NCBI GenBank assembly: GCA_002083615.1
Contig: MSXO01000008.1
Span: 1-64,000 of the forward strand
DNA: 64,000 nt
Reading direction: 5' to 3'
Origin: Proteobacteria bacterium ST_bin11
GTDB lineage: Bacteria > Pseudomonadota > Gammaproteobacteria > Methylococcales > Methylomonadaceae
Shown here: in pieces, positions 8,838 to 17,212 of the stretch
Numbering within the stretch: position 1 is the first letter of the stretch
Layout: every line of letters begins with the position of its first letter
Notes under the pieces: generated by a model
Told to the model about the DNA's origin: nothing
Seen by the model: only the letters and a program-made list of their open reading frames with translations
Database searches by the model: none
Translations under genes and position numbers: made by a program

Positions 8838-9388
8838 AACACGTCCTTGCAGGCAAACACGCCGGGTGCATTTCTGAGGTAACCCTTGTAATCCATGCCG
8901 TAACCGAAGAGGTAATGGTTGGCCACGCTGAGGCCGATAAAATCTGCTTGAATTGGTTTGCTGACTTGCAGATCTTTTTCGAACAGCGCTGCTGTGAAGA
9001 CCGCACTCGCACCTTGTTCATGGCAATATTCGACAATGGCATGCAGGGTATGGCCTTCGTCGAGAATATCGTCGACAACCAAGATTGTGCGGCCAGCCAA
9101 CGGTGTGGTCGGTTTGAACAGCCAATGGATATCGCTACCCGAAGTCGTGTTGCGGTAACGGCTGGCGTGCACGCTATCCAGATTCAAGGGAAAGTCCAGA
9201 CGTGGTAGCAATTTGCCGGTGGCGATAATGCCGCCGTTGATCACGCACAACACCAATGGATTAGTGCCCTGCAATTGTTTGCTGATCGCCGCAGCCATGT
9301 TATCCAGCGCGGCTTCGACTTCCTCCACGCTGTGCAATAACAGCGCTTGCTGTTTAACAATGTCGATTTCCTCAAGCATGGGATTCAT
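8834..9388 (-). CDS. hpt: Hypoxanthine-guanine phosphoribosyltransferase
   Basis: Type I phosphoribosyltransferase converting hypoxanthine/guanine and PRPP to IMP/GMP. From the ATG at 9388 the protein has 184 residues; a longer reading to 9445 would run deep into nagZ and adds no conserved sequence. The PRPP-binding loop VVDDILDEGHT is intact, and the hood region LCVINGGI and the C-terminal DFIGLSVANHYLFGYGMD fit the Hpt family. The start overlaps the nagZ end by about 17 bp and the end overlaps the phosphorylase start by 4 bp, a tight three-gene operon. Confidence 0.93.
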   Translation of the reverse strand: MNPMLEEIDIVKQQALLLHSVEEVEAALDNMAAAISKQLQGTNPLVLCVINGGIIATGKLLPRLDFPLNLDSVHASRYRNTTSGSDIHWLFKPTTPLAGRTILVVDDILDEGHTLHAIVEYCHEQGASAVFTAALFEKDLQVSKPIQADFIGLSVANHYLFGYGMDYKGYLRNAPGVFACKDVL

Positions 9389-10388
9389 AAAATTCCGAGA
9401 TTTGTTTGGAAACTGTTTGCCATTTTTCATTTTTAGCCAAGGCATCCTTGTCGAGCTGGCACTTGCCGCGCATGGCTTGTAAGCGTTGTTCGCGTTTGCC
9501 GTTTTGACTGATAGGCAATTTATCCAGCACCTGTTCGGCGGCTACCGAATTATTGCAAACCAGCAGCATATCGCAGCCGGCTTGTTGGGCAAGGCCGGCG
9601 CGCTCGTTAAAATCGCCGATGCTGGCTGCGCCTTCCATGCTCAAATCGTCGCTGAAGATCGCGCCGTCGAAGCCCAACTCGCCGCGTAAAATCGTTTGTA
9701 ACCAGAAGCTGGAGAAACCGGCCGGGTAGCGGTCCACTTGCGGATAAGCCACATGAGCCGGCATGATCGCTTCCAGGCCTTCCTCGATCAGTTGTTTGAA
9801 CGGCAATAAATCCTGCTGGCGGATCGTTTCCAGATCGCGCTCATCGACTGGCAAGGTCAAATGCGAATCCAATGCTACCGCACCATGACCGGGGAAATGT
9901 TTACCCGTGGCCGCCATGCCGGCGCTGCGCATGCCTTGTCGAAACGCGCCGGCCAGTTCTCCGGCTAATGTCGCGTCTCGGGAAAATGAGCGGTTGCCGA
10001 TGATTTCGCTGACGCCGCAATCCACATCCAACACCGGCGCGAAACTAAAGTCCACATCCACTGCAAGCAGTTCGCTGGCCATCAGCCAGCCGGCGGCTTC
10101 TGCCAGCTCGGGCTGTTCGGCGTAAAAAGCGGCTGCCGGTAAGCGGGTAAAGCCGTTTTGAAAGCGTTGCACGCGACCGCCTTCCTGATCGACCGCGATC
10201 AGTATGTCACCGTTGCGCGCGGCGCGGATCTGTTTGATCAAGTCGGCGACTTGCCGAGGGTTGTCGTAATTTCTAGCGAACAGAATTAAGGCGCCAGTAT
10301 TGGGATGAGCGATTTTTTCTTTGTCCAGCGCGCTGAGGCTGTGGGCCTCGATGTCTATCATGACCGGGCCGATAGCTTTTGGTTTCAT
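9372..10388 (-). CDS. nagZ: Beta-N-acetylhexosaminidase NagZ
   Basis: Glycoside hydrolase family 3 enzyme that removes N-acetylglucosamine from anhydromuropeptides in cell-wall recycling. The 338-residue protein is of normal length. It has the signature KHFPGHGAVALDSH with the catalytic His/Asp loop, and the nucleophile region FSDDLSMEGA. It has no signal peptide and is cytoplasmic. First gene of nagZ-hpt-phosphorylase; divergent from the fliL-like gene, with 62 bp between starts. Confidence 0.96.
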   Translation of the reverse strand: MKPKAIGPVMIDIEAHSLSALDKEKIAHPNTGALILFARNYDNPRQVADLIKQIRAARNGDILIAVDQEGGRVQRFQNGFTRLPAAAFYAEQPELAEAAGWLMASELLAVDVDFSFAPVLDVDCGVSEIIGNRSFSRDATLAGELAGAFRQGMRSAGMAATGKHFPGHGAVALDSHLTLPVDERDLETIRQQDLLPFKQLIEEGLEAIMPAHVAYPQVDRYPAGFSSFWLQTILRGELGFDGAIFSDDLSMEGAASIGDFNERAGLAQQAGCDMLLVCNNSVAAEQVLDKLPISQNGKREQRLQAMRGKCQLDKDALAKNEKWQTVSKQISEFYESHA

Positions 10389-10450
10389 GGTGATAAATAG
10401 TGAAAATGGAATATACTTTTGGTCTAACCATCACATTATATGAGGAAACC

Positions 10451-10858
10451 GTGCGAACATTTATTTTGTTGATCAGTTTGATGCTGTTGCCGATGCTAGC
10501 TGGGGCTAATTCCGGGGAGAAAAAAGCCGACGAAAGTGCCGGCCCGGTTATTGAGTATGTGGAGATGAAGCCCAAGTTCACCGTCAACCTCGCTGAACCT
10601 AAGAAATATCTGATGTTGAATGTGCAGCTATTGGTAGAAGGTGCCGAGCACGTTGAGAAGGTCAAAAAACATATGCCGGTTTTACGTCATGAAATGATCA
10701 TGATGCTGAGCGGTATGAAAAGCACTGACTTACAGAGCATGGAGCAACGCGAAGCTCTGCGCGTGATAACCAAACAACTGATAACTGATCTGTTGACTAA
10801 GATTCAAAACAGCGACGGTTTTCGCGATGTGTTTTTCTCCGAGTTTTTGATTAATTAG
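10451..10858 (+). CDS. FliL-like membrane/periplasmic protein
   Basis: Similar to the flagellar stator-associated protein FliL: the sequence after the N-terminal hydrophobic stretch (VIEYVEMKPKFTVNL, then KYLMLNVQLLV and HMPVLRHEMIMMLSGM) follows the FliL pattern, and the tail ends FFSEFLIN. I take the GTG at 10451, preceded by GAGGA, giving 135 residues. An earlier ATG at 10400 adds a stretch that does not look like a FliL N-terminus. With this start the helix is at the very N-terminus and could be a cleavable signal. No flagellar operon surrounds it, so it is an orphan copy. Confidence 0.75.
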   Translation: MRTFILLISLMLLPMLAGANSGEKKADESAGPVIEYVEMKPKFTVNLAEPKKYLMLNVQLLVEGAEHVEKVKKHMPVLRHEMIMMLSGMKSTDLQSMEQREALRVITKQLITDLLTKIQNSDGFRDVFFSEFLIN

Positions 10859-10886
10859 TTGTATTGATCAATCAATTGCTTAGGTT

Positions 10887-10918
10887 AAAAAAGCGCGCAG
10901 CGCTGCGCGCTTTTTTTT
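10887..10918. terminator. Strong Rho-independent terminator
   Basis: AAAAAAGCGCGCAG and CGCTGCGCGC followed by eight Ts form a long GC stem with A and T tracts on both sides, 30 bp downstream of the fliL-like gene. Confidence 0.9.
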
Positions 10919-11194
10919 GCTGTTTACTTTTCTCAAGCGAAAGAATCTGCAGCCGAACCCATCGCTGGCAGCTAAGCCGCTACCAAGCACCATAGATAAA
11001 TCCCTGCGGGAAATGGGAGTTACGAAAAGGTATTTCGCGAAACAGGTAAAAGTACTCTATGTCGCAGTCGGGCGGCGTGGATGATGATTGTCAGCCAATA
11101 ACTTGTCAAACAAATATTGCCGCGCGCTTGTATGCAAACGCCAGTCGTGAAACGATGGCTAAACACGCGCCACCTCTTACCCGTGACTTCATCC
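10919..11194. other. Non-coding stretch upstream of the ABC exporter
   Basis: No convincing gene. It holds a short palindrome TTTCGCGAAA (11033-11042) and presumably the promoter of the ABC exporter genes. I see no strong -35/-10 pair. Confidence 0.4.
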
Positions 11195-12166
11195 ATGACT
11201 AAATCGCTCGTAGTAAGCTCTTCTGCTGATAATTCCCCGATCGTTAGCTTATGTGGTGTCGATAAAACCTACCCCGGCGGTTTTCAAGCGCTAAGTAACG
11301 TAAACCTGGAGATTCAGCGCGGCGAGATATTCGCTTTACTTGGGCCGAATGGCGCAGGCAAAACCACGCTGATCAGTATCATCTGCGGCATTGTTAATCC
11401 CAGTGCCGGCAAGATAGTCGCCGATGGACACGACATTGCGCGCGATTATCGTGCGGCACGGGCCGCTATTGGCTTGGTGCCGCAGGAACTGCATACCGAT
11501 GCATTCGAGTCGGTGTGGGCTACGGTCACATTTAGCCGGGGACTATTTGGTAAGCCGCCCAACCCCGCTTACCTGGAAAAAGTCCTGCGTGACCTGTCGC
11601 TGTGGGACAAGCGCAAGGTGAAAATCATGGCATTGTCCGGCGGCATGAAGCGCCGGGTATTGATTGCCAAGGCGCTATCTCACGAGCCGACAATATTATT
11701 TCTCGACGAGCCCAGTGCCGGGGTGGATGTGGAGTTACGCCACGATATGTGGCGTATGGTCCGCGAACTGCGAGAGCAGGGCACTACCATTATACTCACT
11801 ACCCACTATATCGAAGAAGCCGAAGAAATGGCTGACCGCATCGGCGTTATCAACAAAGGTCAGTTGATTTTGGTGGAAGACAAAGAAGTGTTGATGCACA
11901 AGCTCGGCAAGAAACAGCTCACGCTCACCTTACGACAGCCCATGAGTACTATTCCGGCAGCGCTGAGCAATTGGTCGCTAACGCTGTGCGAAGACGGTCA
12001 AGCCTTGGTATACAGCTTCGATACGCAGGTGGAAGAAACCGGCATTGCCGAGTTGTTAAGGGCGCTAGGCGAGCATGGCATCGAGTTTAAAGATTTGCGC
12101 TCCAGTGAGAGTTCCTTGGAAGACATCTTTGTCAGCCTGGTGCATCAGCCTGGTGCATCAGCCTAA
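11195..12166 (+). CDS. ABC-2 type exporter, ATP-binding protein
   Basis: ATPase of a two-gene drug/polysaccharide-type exporter. From the ATG at 11195 (MTKSLVV) it has 323 residues; the upstream 26 codons do not resemble the family. Motifs: Walker A GPNGAGKTT, signature LSGGMKRR, Walker B ILFLDEPSAGVD, and the H-loop in LTTHYIEEAEE. The C-terminal 80 residues form the accessory domain seen in the CcmA/NodI-like class. An imperfect short repeat (CAGCCTGGTGCAT twice) lies at its 3' end. The permease gene follows after 12 bp. Confidence 0.93.
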   Translation: MTKSLVVSSSADNSPIVSLCGVDKTYPGGFQALSNVNLEIQRGEIFALLGPNGAGKTTLISIICGIVNPSAGKIVADGHDIARDYRAARAAIGLVPQELHTDAFESVWATVTFSRGLFGKPPNPAYLEKVLRDLSLWDKRKVKIMALSGGMKRRVLIAKALSHEPTILFLDEPSAGVDVELRHDMWRMVRELREQGTTIILTTHYIEEAEEMADRIGVINKGQLILVEDKEVLMHKLGKKQLTLTLRQPMSTIPAALSNWSLTLCEDGQALVYSFDTQVEETGIAELLRALGEHGIEFKDLRSSESSLEDIFVSLVHQPGASA

Positions 12167-12178
12167 GGCGGTGCAGGC

Positions 12179-12940
12179 ATGAATTTTTACGGCATTCGCG
12201 CGATTTATCGTTTTGAAATGGCCCGCACCTTCCGGACCTTAATGGAAAGTGTCGCCGCCCCGGTACTGACTACCTCGCTGTATTTCATTGTCTTTGGCAA
12301 AGCCATCGGTTCGCGGATGGGTGATATCGACAGCATCGGTTATGGTGCTTACATCATCCCAGGCTTGGTGATGTTGAGTTTACTAAACGAGAGTATTTCC
12401 AATGCCTCATTCGGTATCTACATGCCCAAATGGGCCGGGACGATTTATGAGCTGCTATCGGCCCCGGTATCGTGGATTGAAGTGCTGATCGGTTATGTAG
12501 GGGCGGCGGCCACCAAATCGGTGATGTTGGGGCTATTGATTCTTGGCACTGCGCGCTTTTTCGTGCCCTATCAGATCGCTCATCCCGTGTGGATGATAGG
12601 CTTTTTGTTGCTGACCGCGTTGACCTTCAGTCTGTTTGGTTTCATCATCGGCTTGTGGGCCGATAGTTTTCAGAAACTACAAGTAATACCCATGTTGATT
12701 GTCACGCCGCTGACCTTTCTGGGTGGTGCCTTCTATTCGATCAACATGTTACCGCCCATTTGGCAGCAGATATCCTTGTTTAACCCGGTGGTGTATTTGA
12801 TCAGCGGCTTTCGCTGGAGCTTTTACGGGGTTGCCGATGTGGATGTAGTGGTGAGCATTGGCATGATTATCGGCTTTCTAATCGTGTGCCTGACTTTTGT
12901 CTGGTGGGTATTCAAGAGCGGCTACAAGATAAGACGCTGA
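12179..12940 (+). CDS. ABC-2 type exporter, permease protein
   Basis: A 253-residue membrane protein with about six helices, of the ABC-2 permease family (NodJ/YadH-like), partner of the ATPase encoded 12 bp upstream. The family stretch IPMLIVTPLTFLGGAFYSIN is present near residue 175, followed by LPPIWQQISLFNPVVYLISG. The substrate cannot be deduced; related pairs export polyketides, lipo-oligosaccharides or unknown small molecules. Confidence 0.92.
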   Translation: MNFYGIRAIYRFEMARTFRTLMESVAAPVLTTSLYFIVFGKAIGSRMGDIDSIGYGAYIIPGLVMLSLLNESISNASFGIYMPKWAGTIYELLSAPVSWIEVLIGYVGAAATKSVMLGLLILGTARFFVPYQIAHPVWMIGFLLLTALTFSLFGFIIGLWADSFQKLQVIPMLIVTPLTFLGGAFYSINMLPPIWQQISLFNPVVYLISGFRWSFYGVADVDVVVSIGMIIGFLIVCLTFVWWVFKSGYKIRR

Positions 12941-13062
12941 GGCGCTTAACCGCATAATGATGGGTAAGTTTATGGCTAAATCGTTTAGATTCTGGCCTGG
13001 AGACCGGTCGGCGATAGCTATAATTGCCTTTCCTAACTTAGTGCCTAATTGCAGATCACTCC

Positions 13063-14139
13063 ATGTCTAAACCATTGATCTACAAAGGCCGTGCTAGCAT
13101 CAGCAATGCGGTCGGCCGCTTTGAAAAACAGAGTAGGGCAGCCGAGGACGACGGTTGGGGTAGTTTGGACGCGGAACTGCCGCCGTTGGCGACCGAGGTC
13201 ATACTCGACAGCAGCAAATCGGTCATCACCTATAATGATTCGCCGGATATACCGTTTGACAGGTCGATAAACCCGTATCGCGGCTGTGAGCATGCTTGTA
13301 TTTACTGCTTTGCCAGACCGACTCATGCTTACTTGGGCTATTCTGCCGGCCTGGATTTCGAAAGCAAAATTTTGATTAAGCCAGACGCCGCGCGCCTGTT
13401 GCGCGAGGAATTGGCGAAACGCACTTATCGCTGCGCACCCCTGGCCGTGGGAACCAACACCGATCCTTACCAACCGCTGGAGCGGCAGCAGCGCATCATG
13501 CGGCAGATTTTGGAAGTGCTGGCAGAGACGCGGCATCCGGTTAGCATCGTCACCAAGTCGGCGTTGATCGAACGCGATATCGATATTCTGGCGGACATGG
13601 CAGGGCAGGGTTTGGTGTCAGTTTATCTGTCGATTACCTCACTGGATAGAACGCTAGCGCGGTCTTTGGAGCCGCGCGCTGCTGCGCCGCAACGGCGGTT
13701 GGATGCGGTAGCCCGCTTGCGGGCAGCGGGAATTCCAGTTGGGGTATTGGTGGCGCCACTGATTCCGGTGCTGACCGATTACGAATTGGAAAGCATTGTT
13801 GGGGCCGCCCACAGTGCCGGCGCCCAGAATGTGCAATACATCCTGTTGCGTCTACCACTTGAAACCGCCGACTTGTTCGCTGAATGGTTGGAACAACACT
13901 ATCCACTGAAAGCCGAACACGTAATGAATCGGGTGCGTGACAGTCGGGGCGGTAAAGCCTACGATGCAGCGTTTCATCAACGCCAAACGGGCAGCGGTAA
14001 CTATGCCGATTTGATTGCGCAGCGCTTTAAGTTGATTACCAAAAAGTTGGAACTAACCGGTTCGCTGCCGACATTACGTAGCGATTTGTTCCGACCGCCA
14101 CACTTAGGCGGACAAATGAGTTTCGATTTTTTCGATTGA
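13063..14139 (+). CDS. PA0069-family radical SAM protein
   Basis: Radical SAM enzyme of 358 residues, distantly like spore photoproduct lyase. The cluster-binding motif is C-x3-C-x2-C in GCEHACIYCFARP (near residue 75), followed by THAYLGYSAGLDFE and the glycine-rich SAM contact. The C-terminal end GGQMSFDFFD is characteristic of the PA0069/Rv2578c group. Its biochemical function is unknown in the family. It is a single gene, convergent with the unknown/NifX-like pair. Confidence 0.9.
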   Translation: MSKPLIYKGRASISNAVGRFEKQSRAAEDDGWGSLDAELPPLATEVILDSSKSVITYNDSPDIPFDRSINPYRGCEHACIYCFARPTHAYLGYSAGLDFESKILIKPDAARLLREELAKRTYRCAPLAVGTNTDPYQPLERQQRIMRQILEVLAETRHPVSIVTKSALIERDIDILADMAGQGLVSVYLSITSLDRTLARSLEPRAAAPQRRLDAVARLRAAGIPVGVLVAPLIPVLTDYELESIVGAAHSAGAQNVQYILLRLPLETADLFAEWLEQHYPLKAEHVMNRVRDSRGGKAYDAAFHQRQTGSGNYADLIAQRFKLITKKLELTGSLPTLRSDLFRPPHLGGQMSFDFFD

Positions 14140-14147
14140 ACTTGGCA

Positions 14148-14519
14148 TCACTCTTCTGTTTCCTTTTCTTCTCGACGTTCCAGTAAGCCTTGCTCACGAA
14201 TCATGGCTTTAAAAGCTTTCATCACTGGCCGAGAAATCGCGGTTTCCGCCATCATGCGCTTTTCGTAAATCAGGTTTTTCAAAGCTTCGTCGTCTTCGTT
14301 GGCGCGGGCGGTCTCGATCAAAGGATGCAGATCAGCTTGCAGAATTTGCCCAGGCAAGTGTTTGACGCAGTCGTAAAGTATCGTCATCACCACTTTTTCG
14401 GTCGGCCGCATTTTGCATTTACCGTCGATAATTTTCAGCATCACCGTTACCGCGCAATCGACGTGGATGGGAGTTAGTGGATGATTGTTGACCCATTGTT
14501 GGACGTGCTCGGGCGTCAT
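14148..14519 (-). CDS. Conserved small protein of unknown function
   Basis: 123 residues, mostly helical and soluble, with a very charged C-terminus (ERREEKETEE). Three cysteines are present (two in VDCAVTVMLKIIDGKCK, one in LYDCVKH), but no classical metal motif. I do not recognise the family. The ATG overlaps the stop of the NifX-like gene by 4 bp, so translational coupling is likely and a shared function is the best clue. Confidence 0.7.
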   Translation of the reverse strand: MTPEHVQQWVNNHPLTPIHVDCAVTVMLKIIDGKCKMRPTEKVVMTILYDCVKHLPGQILQADLHPLIETARANEDDEALKNLIYEKRMMAETAISRPVMKAFKAMIREQGLLERREEKETEE

Positions 14520-14878
14520 CCGATCTCCTCGCCAGCGGCGGTGCGCTTGGCATAGTCCAGCAAGGATTCCTCGACTGCCGCGTAGGCGTATTCGGAAACC
14601 GCCCGGACGCCGATGGCATGCACTTTGGCGGTGGGGCCATCACCGATACGCGCCACGAACACCGCGTAACAGTCTTTAATGGTTTCCAAAATGCCGGGCA
14701 TTGCGGACTCGTCGGCATGCTGACCGAGACAGTAGTTGGCTACTTCGCGGGTTTCCAGCAGTTCGCAGCCGGTTTCGGACGCGCTGTACACCGAAAATTG
14801 CTTGGCGTGGCCGAAATGTTCGTTGATGGAAATATGGTCTTTGGTGGCAACGGCCAGTTTTAAAGGAAACTCAGCCAT
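14516..14878 (-). CDS. NifX/NifY-family dinitrogenase cofactor-binding domain protein
   Basis: 120 residues matching the small iron-molybdenum-cofactor-binding fold (NifX, NafY C-terminus, NifB C-terminus). It shows the N-terminal LAVATKDHISINEHFGHAKQF pattern with the typical HFGHA motif, and a central AVFVARIGDGPTAKVHAIGV. No nif structural genes are in the window. The family also includes proteins unrelated to nitrogenase, so the role is open. It lies 176 bp downstream of the H4MPT-type dihydropteroate synthase-like gene on the same strand. Confidence 0.8.
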   Translation of the reverse strand: MAEFPLKLAVATKDHISINEHFGHAKQFSVYSASETGCELLETREVANYCLGQHADESAMPGILETIKDCYAVFVARIGDGPTAKVHAIGVRAVSEYAYAAVEESLLDYAKRTAAGEEIG

Positions 14879-15053
14879 GGGCTTTCGCTGGTTTAGATAT
14901 CATGTGAGAGGCTCTCGCTTAGGTTTGGTTAAACCCAAGCAAGACCAATACCAAATGGGGCTAAGGCCTTATTTGCGGGGTTGTAGCGAGGGCTAGTGCG
15001 GAGAAAGGGGCAAGGTTTTGTCGAGTTTGCGACAAGCGTCGCCGACAAAAGGC

Positions 15054-16448
15054 CTAATCTTCGTGCTTTTTTAGGGTGCTGCCGGCCGGCTTGAAAGAAT
15101 GTAAATCCACGGTCTGCTCGTTGCCTTGCGCGGCGCAGCCCCAACTCAATTGCTGATCCTGGGTGAAGCGCTTGCCCAACTGCCAGGCGATTTCGGCGCG
15201 GGCCAGTTCCACGCCCAGGTAAAAGGCATGGCCGCCGTCGGTTTCTACATGCAGCTTGGGATAGAGATCAAACGGGTCTTGTGCGGTGTGCAGCCCGTCG
15301 CGGTTAAACACATGAATGCCGTCACTGCTGACCTGGATGCGGTAGCTGGGGTCCTTGATTTCTGCTGCCAAACTTTCGATTTCCTCGCGGTTATTCAAAA
15401 ACGGCGAGCTGTCGTGCACGGTCAGCAAGTCCGGTGCAATGTGTTTGGGCAAGGTGTTGTGCTGCTTGGCCGTGTACATGATGCGGCGGGCGCTGTCGGC
15501 TTCCTTGATCGCCCGTCGCGCGTGCTTACTCACTTCGGTGGCCAGTATATGGTTGATATTCAGCTCCGAGCAAATTCCCAGCAGCATTGCGTTGATGCCG
15601 GAGGTGTCGGCGTGGGTCAGTTCAGTGAGATTGCCCACCCCCATCATCATTTCCACGTCCGGGTAGCGGCGGCGGAATTCATGATTGCGGACGATGGAGT
15701 CGGTGAACCCAAAGTGAATCGGATCGAGGATCGGATCGACGATAAAGGCGCGGTTTTTCGCGCTCAAGATTTCGATGGCTTTATCCAGCGTGCTCAAATC
15801 GCCGTGCGTTTCAGGAATAAGAATCGGCGTGGTTGCTACTTCGTCGGCAATCCACAGGCTTTTGGTGGTCAGGCTGAGCATATAGTCAGCGCCGGCTTGG
15901 CCGCCGGCCAGCAGGTCGGCGTCTTCCAGGGAGTCAATGCTGACGGTGAAGCCTTCTTGTTTCAAGGTTCGGATGCACTCGGCCAGATGCGGAAACGGTG
16001 TGCCGGGCAGGCAGCCGATGTCGATCACGTCGGCGCCGTTGGCTTTGTAGTAATAAGCCCGCTCGATCACCGCCTCGACACTGATGCTGGGCGCGTCGGT
16101 GATTTCCGCGAAGATCTTGGTTTGGTATTGGCTGAGGTCATAATGCTGGGCAGCCATACCAAAATGCTGAGGCAGGTCTTTGATTTCTTCCGGACCGCGC
16201 TCGAAGGGCACGCCGAAATGCTGGCGCAGCGCCTCCAGATCGCCGCGGCAACGGCCCGGTAAGATCACTCTATCAGCCCCTTGCACGTCGGGCATGCGGC
16301 GGATGATCATGTCGCTGGTAATCAACGCAGCGACAGTCACGCCCATCACATAAACCTTGTATTGAAAGTCGGGCTGCATTTTTTCCAGCACTTGCCGAAC
16401 TTGCTTTTCTGCCAGTCGGCCGGTGACGAACAGAATGCGCTCGGTCAT
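15054..16448 (-). CDS. Dihydropteroate synthase-like protein of the methanopterin pathway
   Basis: 464 residues. A methanogen-type architecture: an N-terminal flavodoxin-like part (TERILFVTGRLAEKQVRQVLE) of about 130 residues, followed by a TIM-barrel pterin-binding domain. The latter has ADVIDIGCLPGTPFP, AFIVDPILDPIHFGF and a VEMMMGVGNLTELTH stretch, as in the dihydropteroate synthase-related proteins that make 7,8-dihydropterin-6-ylmethyl-RFAP-P in H4MPT synthesis. The ATG overlaps the upstream flavoprotein gene by 4 bp (ATGA). This is separate from the folate enzyme FolP, which should be elsewhere. Confidence 0.88.
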   Translation of the reverse strand: MTERILFVTGRLAEKQVRQVLEKMQPDFQYKVYVMGVTVAALITSDMIIRRMPDVQGADRVILPGRCRGDLEALRQHFGVPFERGPEEIKDLPQHFGMAAQHYDLSQYQTKIFAEITDAPSISVEAVIERAYYYKANGADVIDIGCLPGTPFPHLAECIRTLKQEGFTVSIDSLEDADLLAGGQAGADYMLSLTTKSLWIADEVATTPILIPETHGDLSTLDKAIEILSAKNRAFIVDPILDPIHFGFTDSIVRNHEFRRRYPDVEMMMGVGNLTELTHADTSGINAMLLGICSELNINHILATEVSKHARRAIKEADSARRIMYTAKQHNTLPKHIAPDLLTVHDSSPFLNNREEIESLAAEIKDPSYRIQVSSDGIHVFNRDGLHTAQDPFDLYPKLHVETDGGHAFYLGVELARAEIAWQLGKRFTQDQQLSWGCAAQGNEQTVDLHSFKPAGSTLKKHED

Positions 16449-16981
16449 AGGCTGGCCAGTCGGGCCTTGACCGCAATGATCAACTGCTCGACATCATCAA
16501 CGACCTGCGTGTAAGGGAAGCTGCGAATTTTATCGGTGGCTTCCAAATCGATGGGACGTGGATAGACCATGAATTTTTTCTTGCCAGGCGCCGTCGTTTC
16601 GATTTCCGGCATCGTATCGCAAGGGTAGACGATACTTTCCACGCGGCATTTTCCGGCCTGGGAATACAGATTGGTTACCAAGGAATCGGCGATGCCCAGC
16701 ACACATTTGGCGATGGTATTGGAGGTGGTGGGGGCCATCACGAAGGTGTGGTAGTAGCCTTTATAAAACAAGCCGACCGGCGGCGAAGAGGCGGCCTTGT
16801 CGCGATAGACCGGCATTTTGGCTTTAATGTCCTCCAAACGAACGCCGTACATTTTCAAGACTTCCTCGCCGGCCTGACTCAAATACAAATCGACGTGGTC
16901 CAGCGTCAGCATGAATTCAAGACATTCTTCTATGTAGTGTCCGGAGCCAGTAATAGCCCAGGCGAGACGCGGCGTGGTCAT
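16445..16981 (-). CDS. AfpA/DmrB-type flavoprotein (candidate dihydromethanopterin reductase)
   Basis: 178-residue flavoprotein of the HFCD/archaeoflavoprotein group. It begins LAWAITGSGHYIEECLEFM, with the phosphate-binding GSG loop of FMN-binding members, and has VMAPTTSNTIAKCVLGIADSL in the central part. The cysteines in KCRVESIVYPCDTMP are consistent with the iron-sulfur/FMN relatives in methylotrophs and methanogens. DmrB relatives reduce dihydromethanopterin to H4MPT. Adjacency to the dihydropteroate synthase-like gene (4-bp overlap) supports such a role; the exact reaction is inferred. Confidence 0.82.
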   Translation of the reverse strand: MTTPRLAWAITGSGHYIEECLEFMLTLDHVDLYLSQAGEEVLKMYGVRLEDIKAKMPVYRDKAASSPPVGLFYKGYYHTFVMAPTTSNTIAKCVLGIADSLVTNLYSQAGKCRVESIVYPCDTMPEIETTAPGKKKFMVYPRPIDLEATDKIRSFPYTQVVDDVEQLIIAVKARLASL

Positions 16982-17212
16982 GGTGTTGTTTCAGTTTTAC
17001 GGACAAAACATTATACGTGAACCAGGCGTTGAATCGACCATTTGTCAGCGAGACGCCGTTGTCTGCGGCAATGTGTCGATAATTACAATCTGCCTTGGGG
17101 TTTGAATTCATCAATTTGTAAGATTGGGCTTACAATAACCCTTGAACTCGGCTGGCTTGGTTTGCCGATCTCGACAGCTTGATCTCCGACCTAAACAGCC
17201 TATTTCATCACC

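Noticed and set aside
15126..16262. A 378-codon open frame on the plus strand opposite the dihydropteroate synthase-like gene
   Set aside because: Antisense shadow; the minus-strand frame has clear family motifs and codon use.
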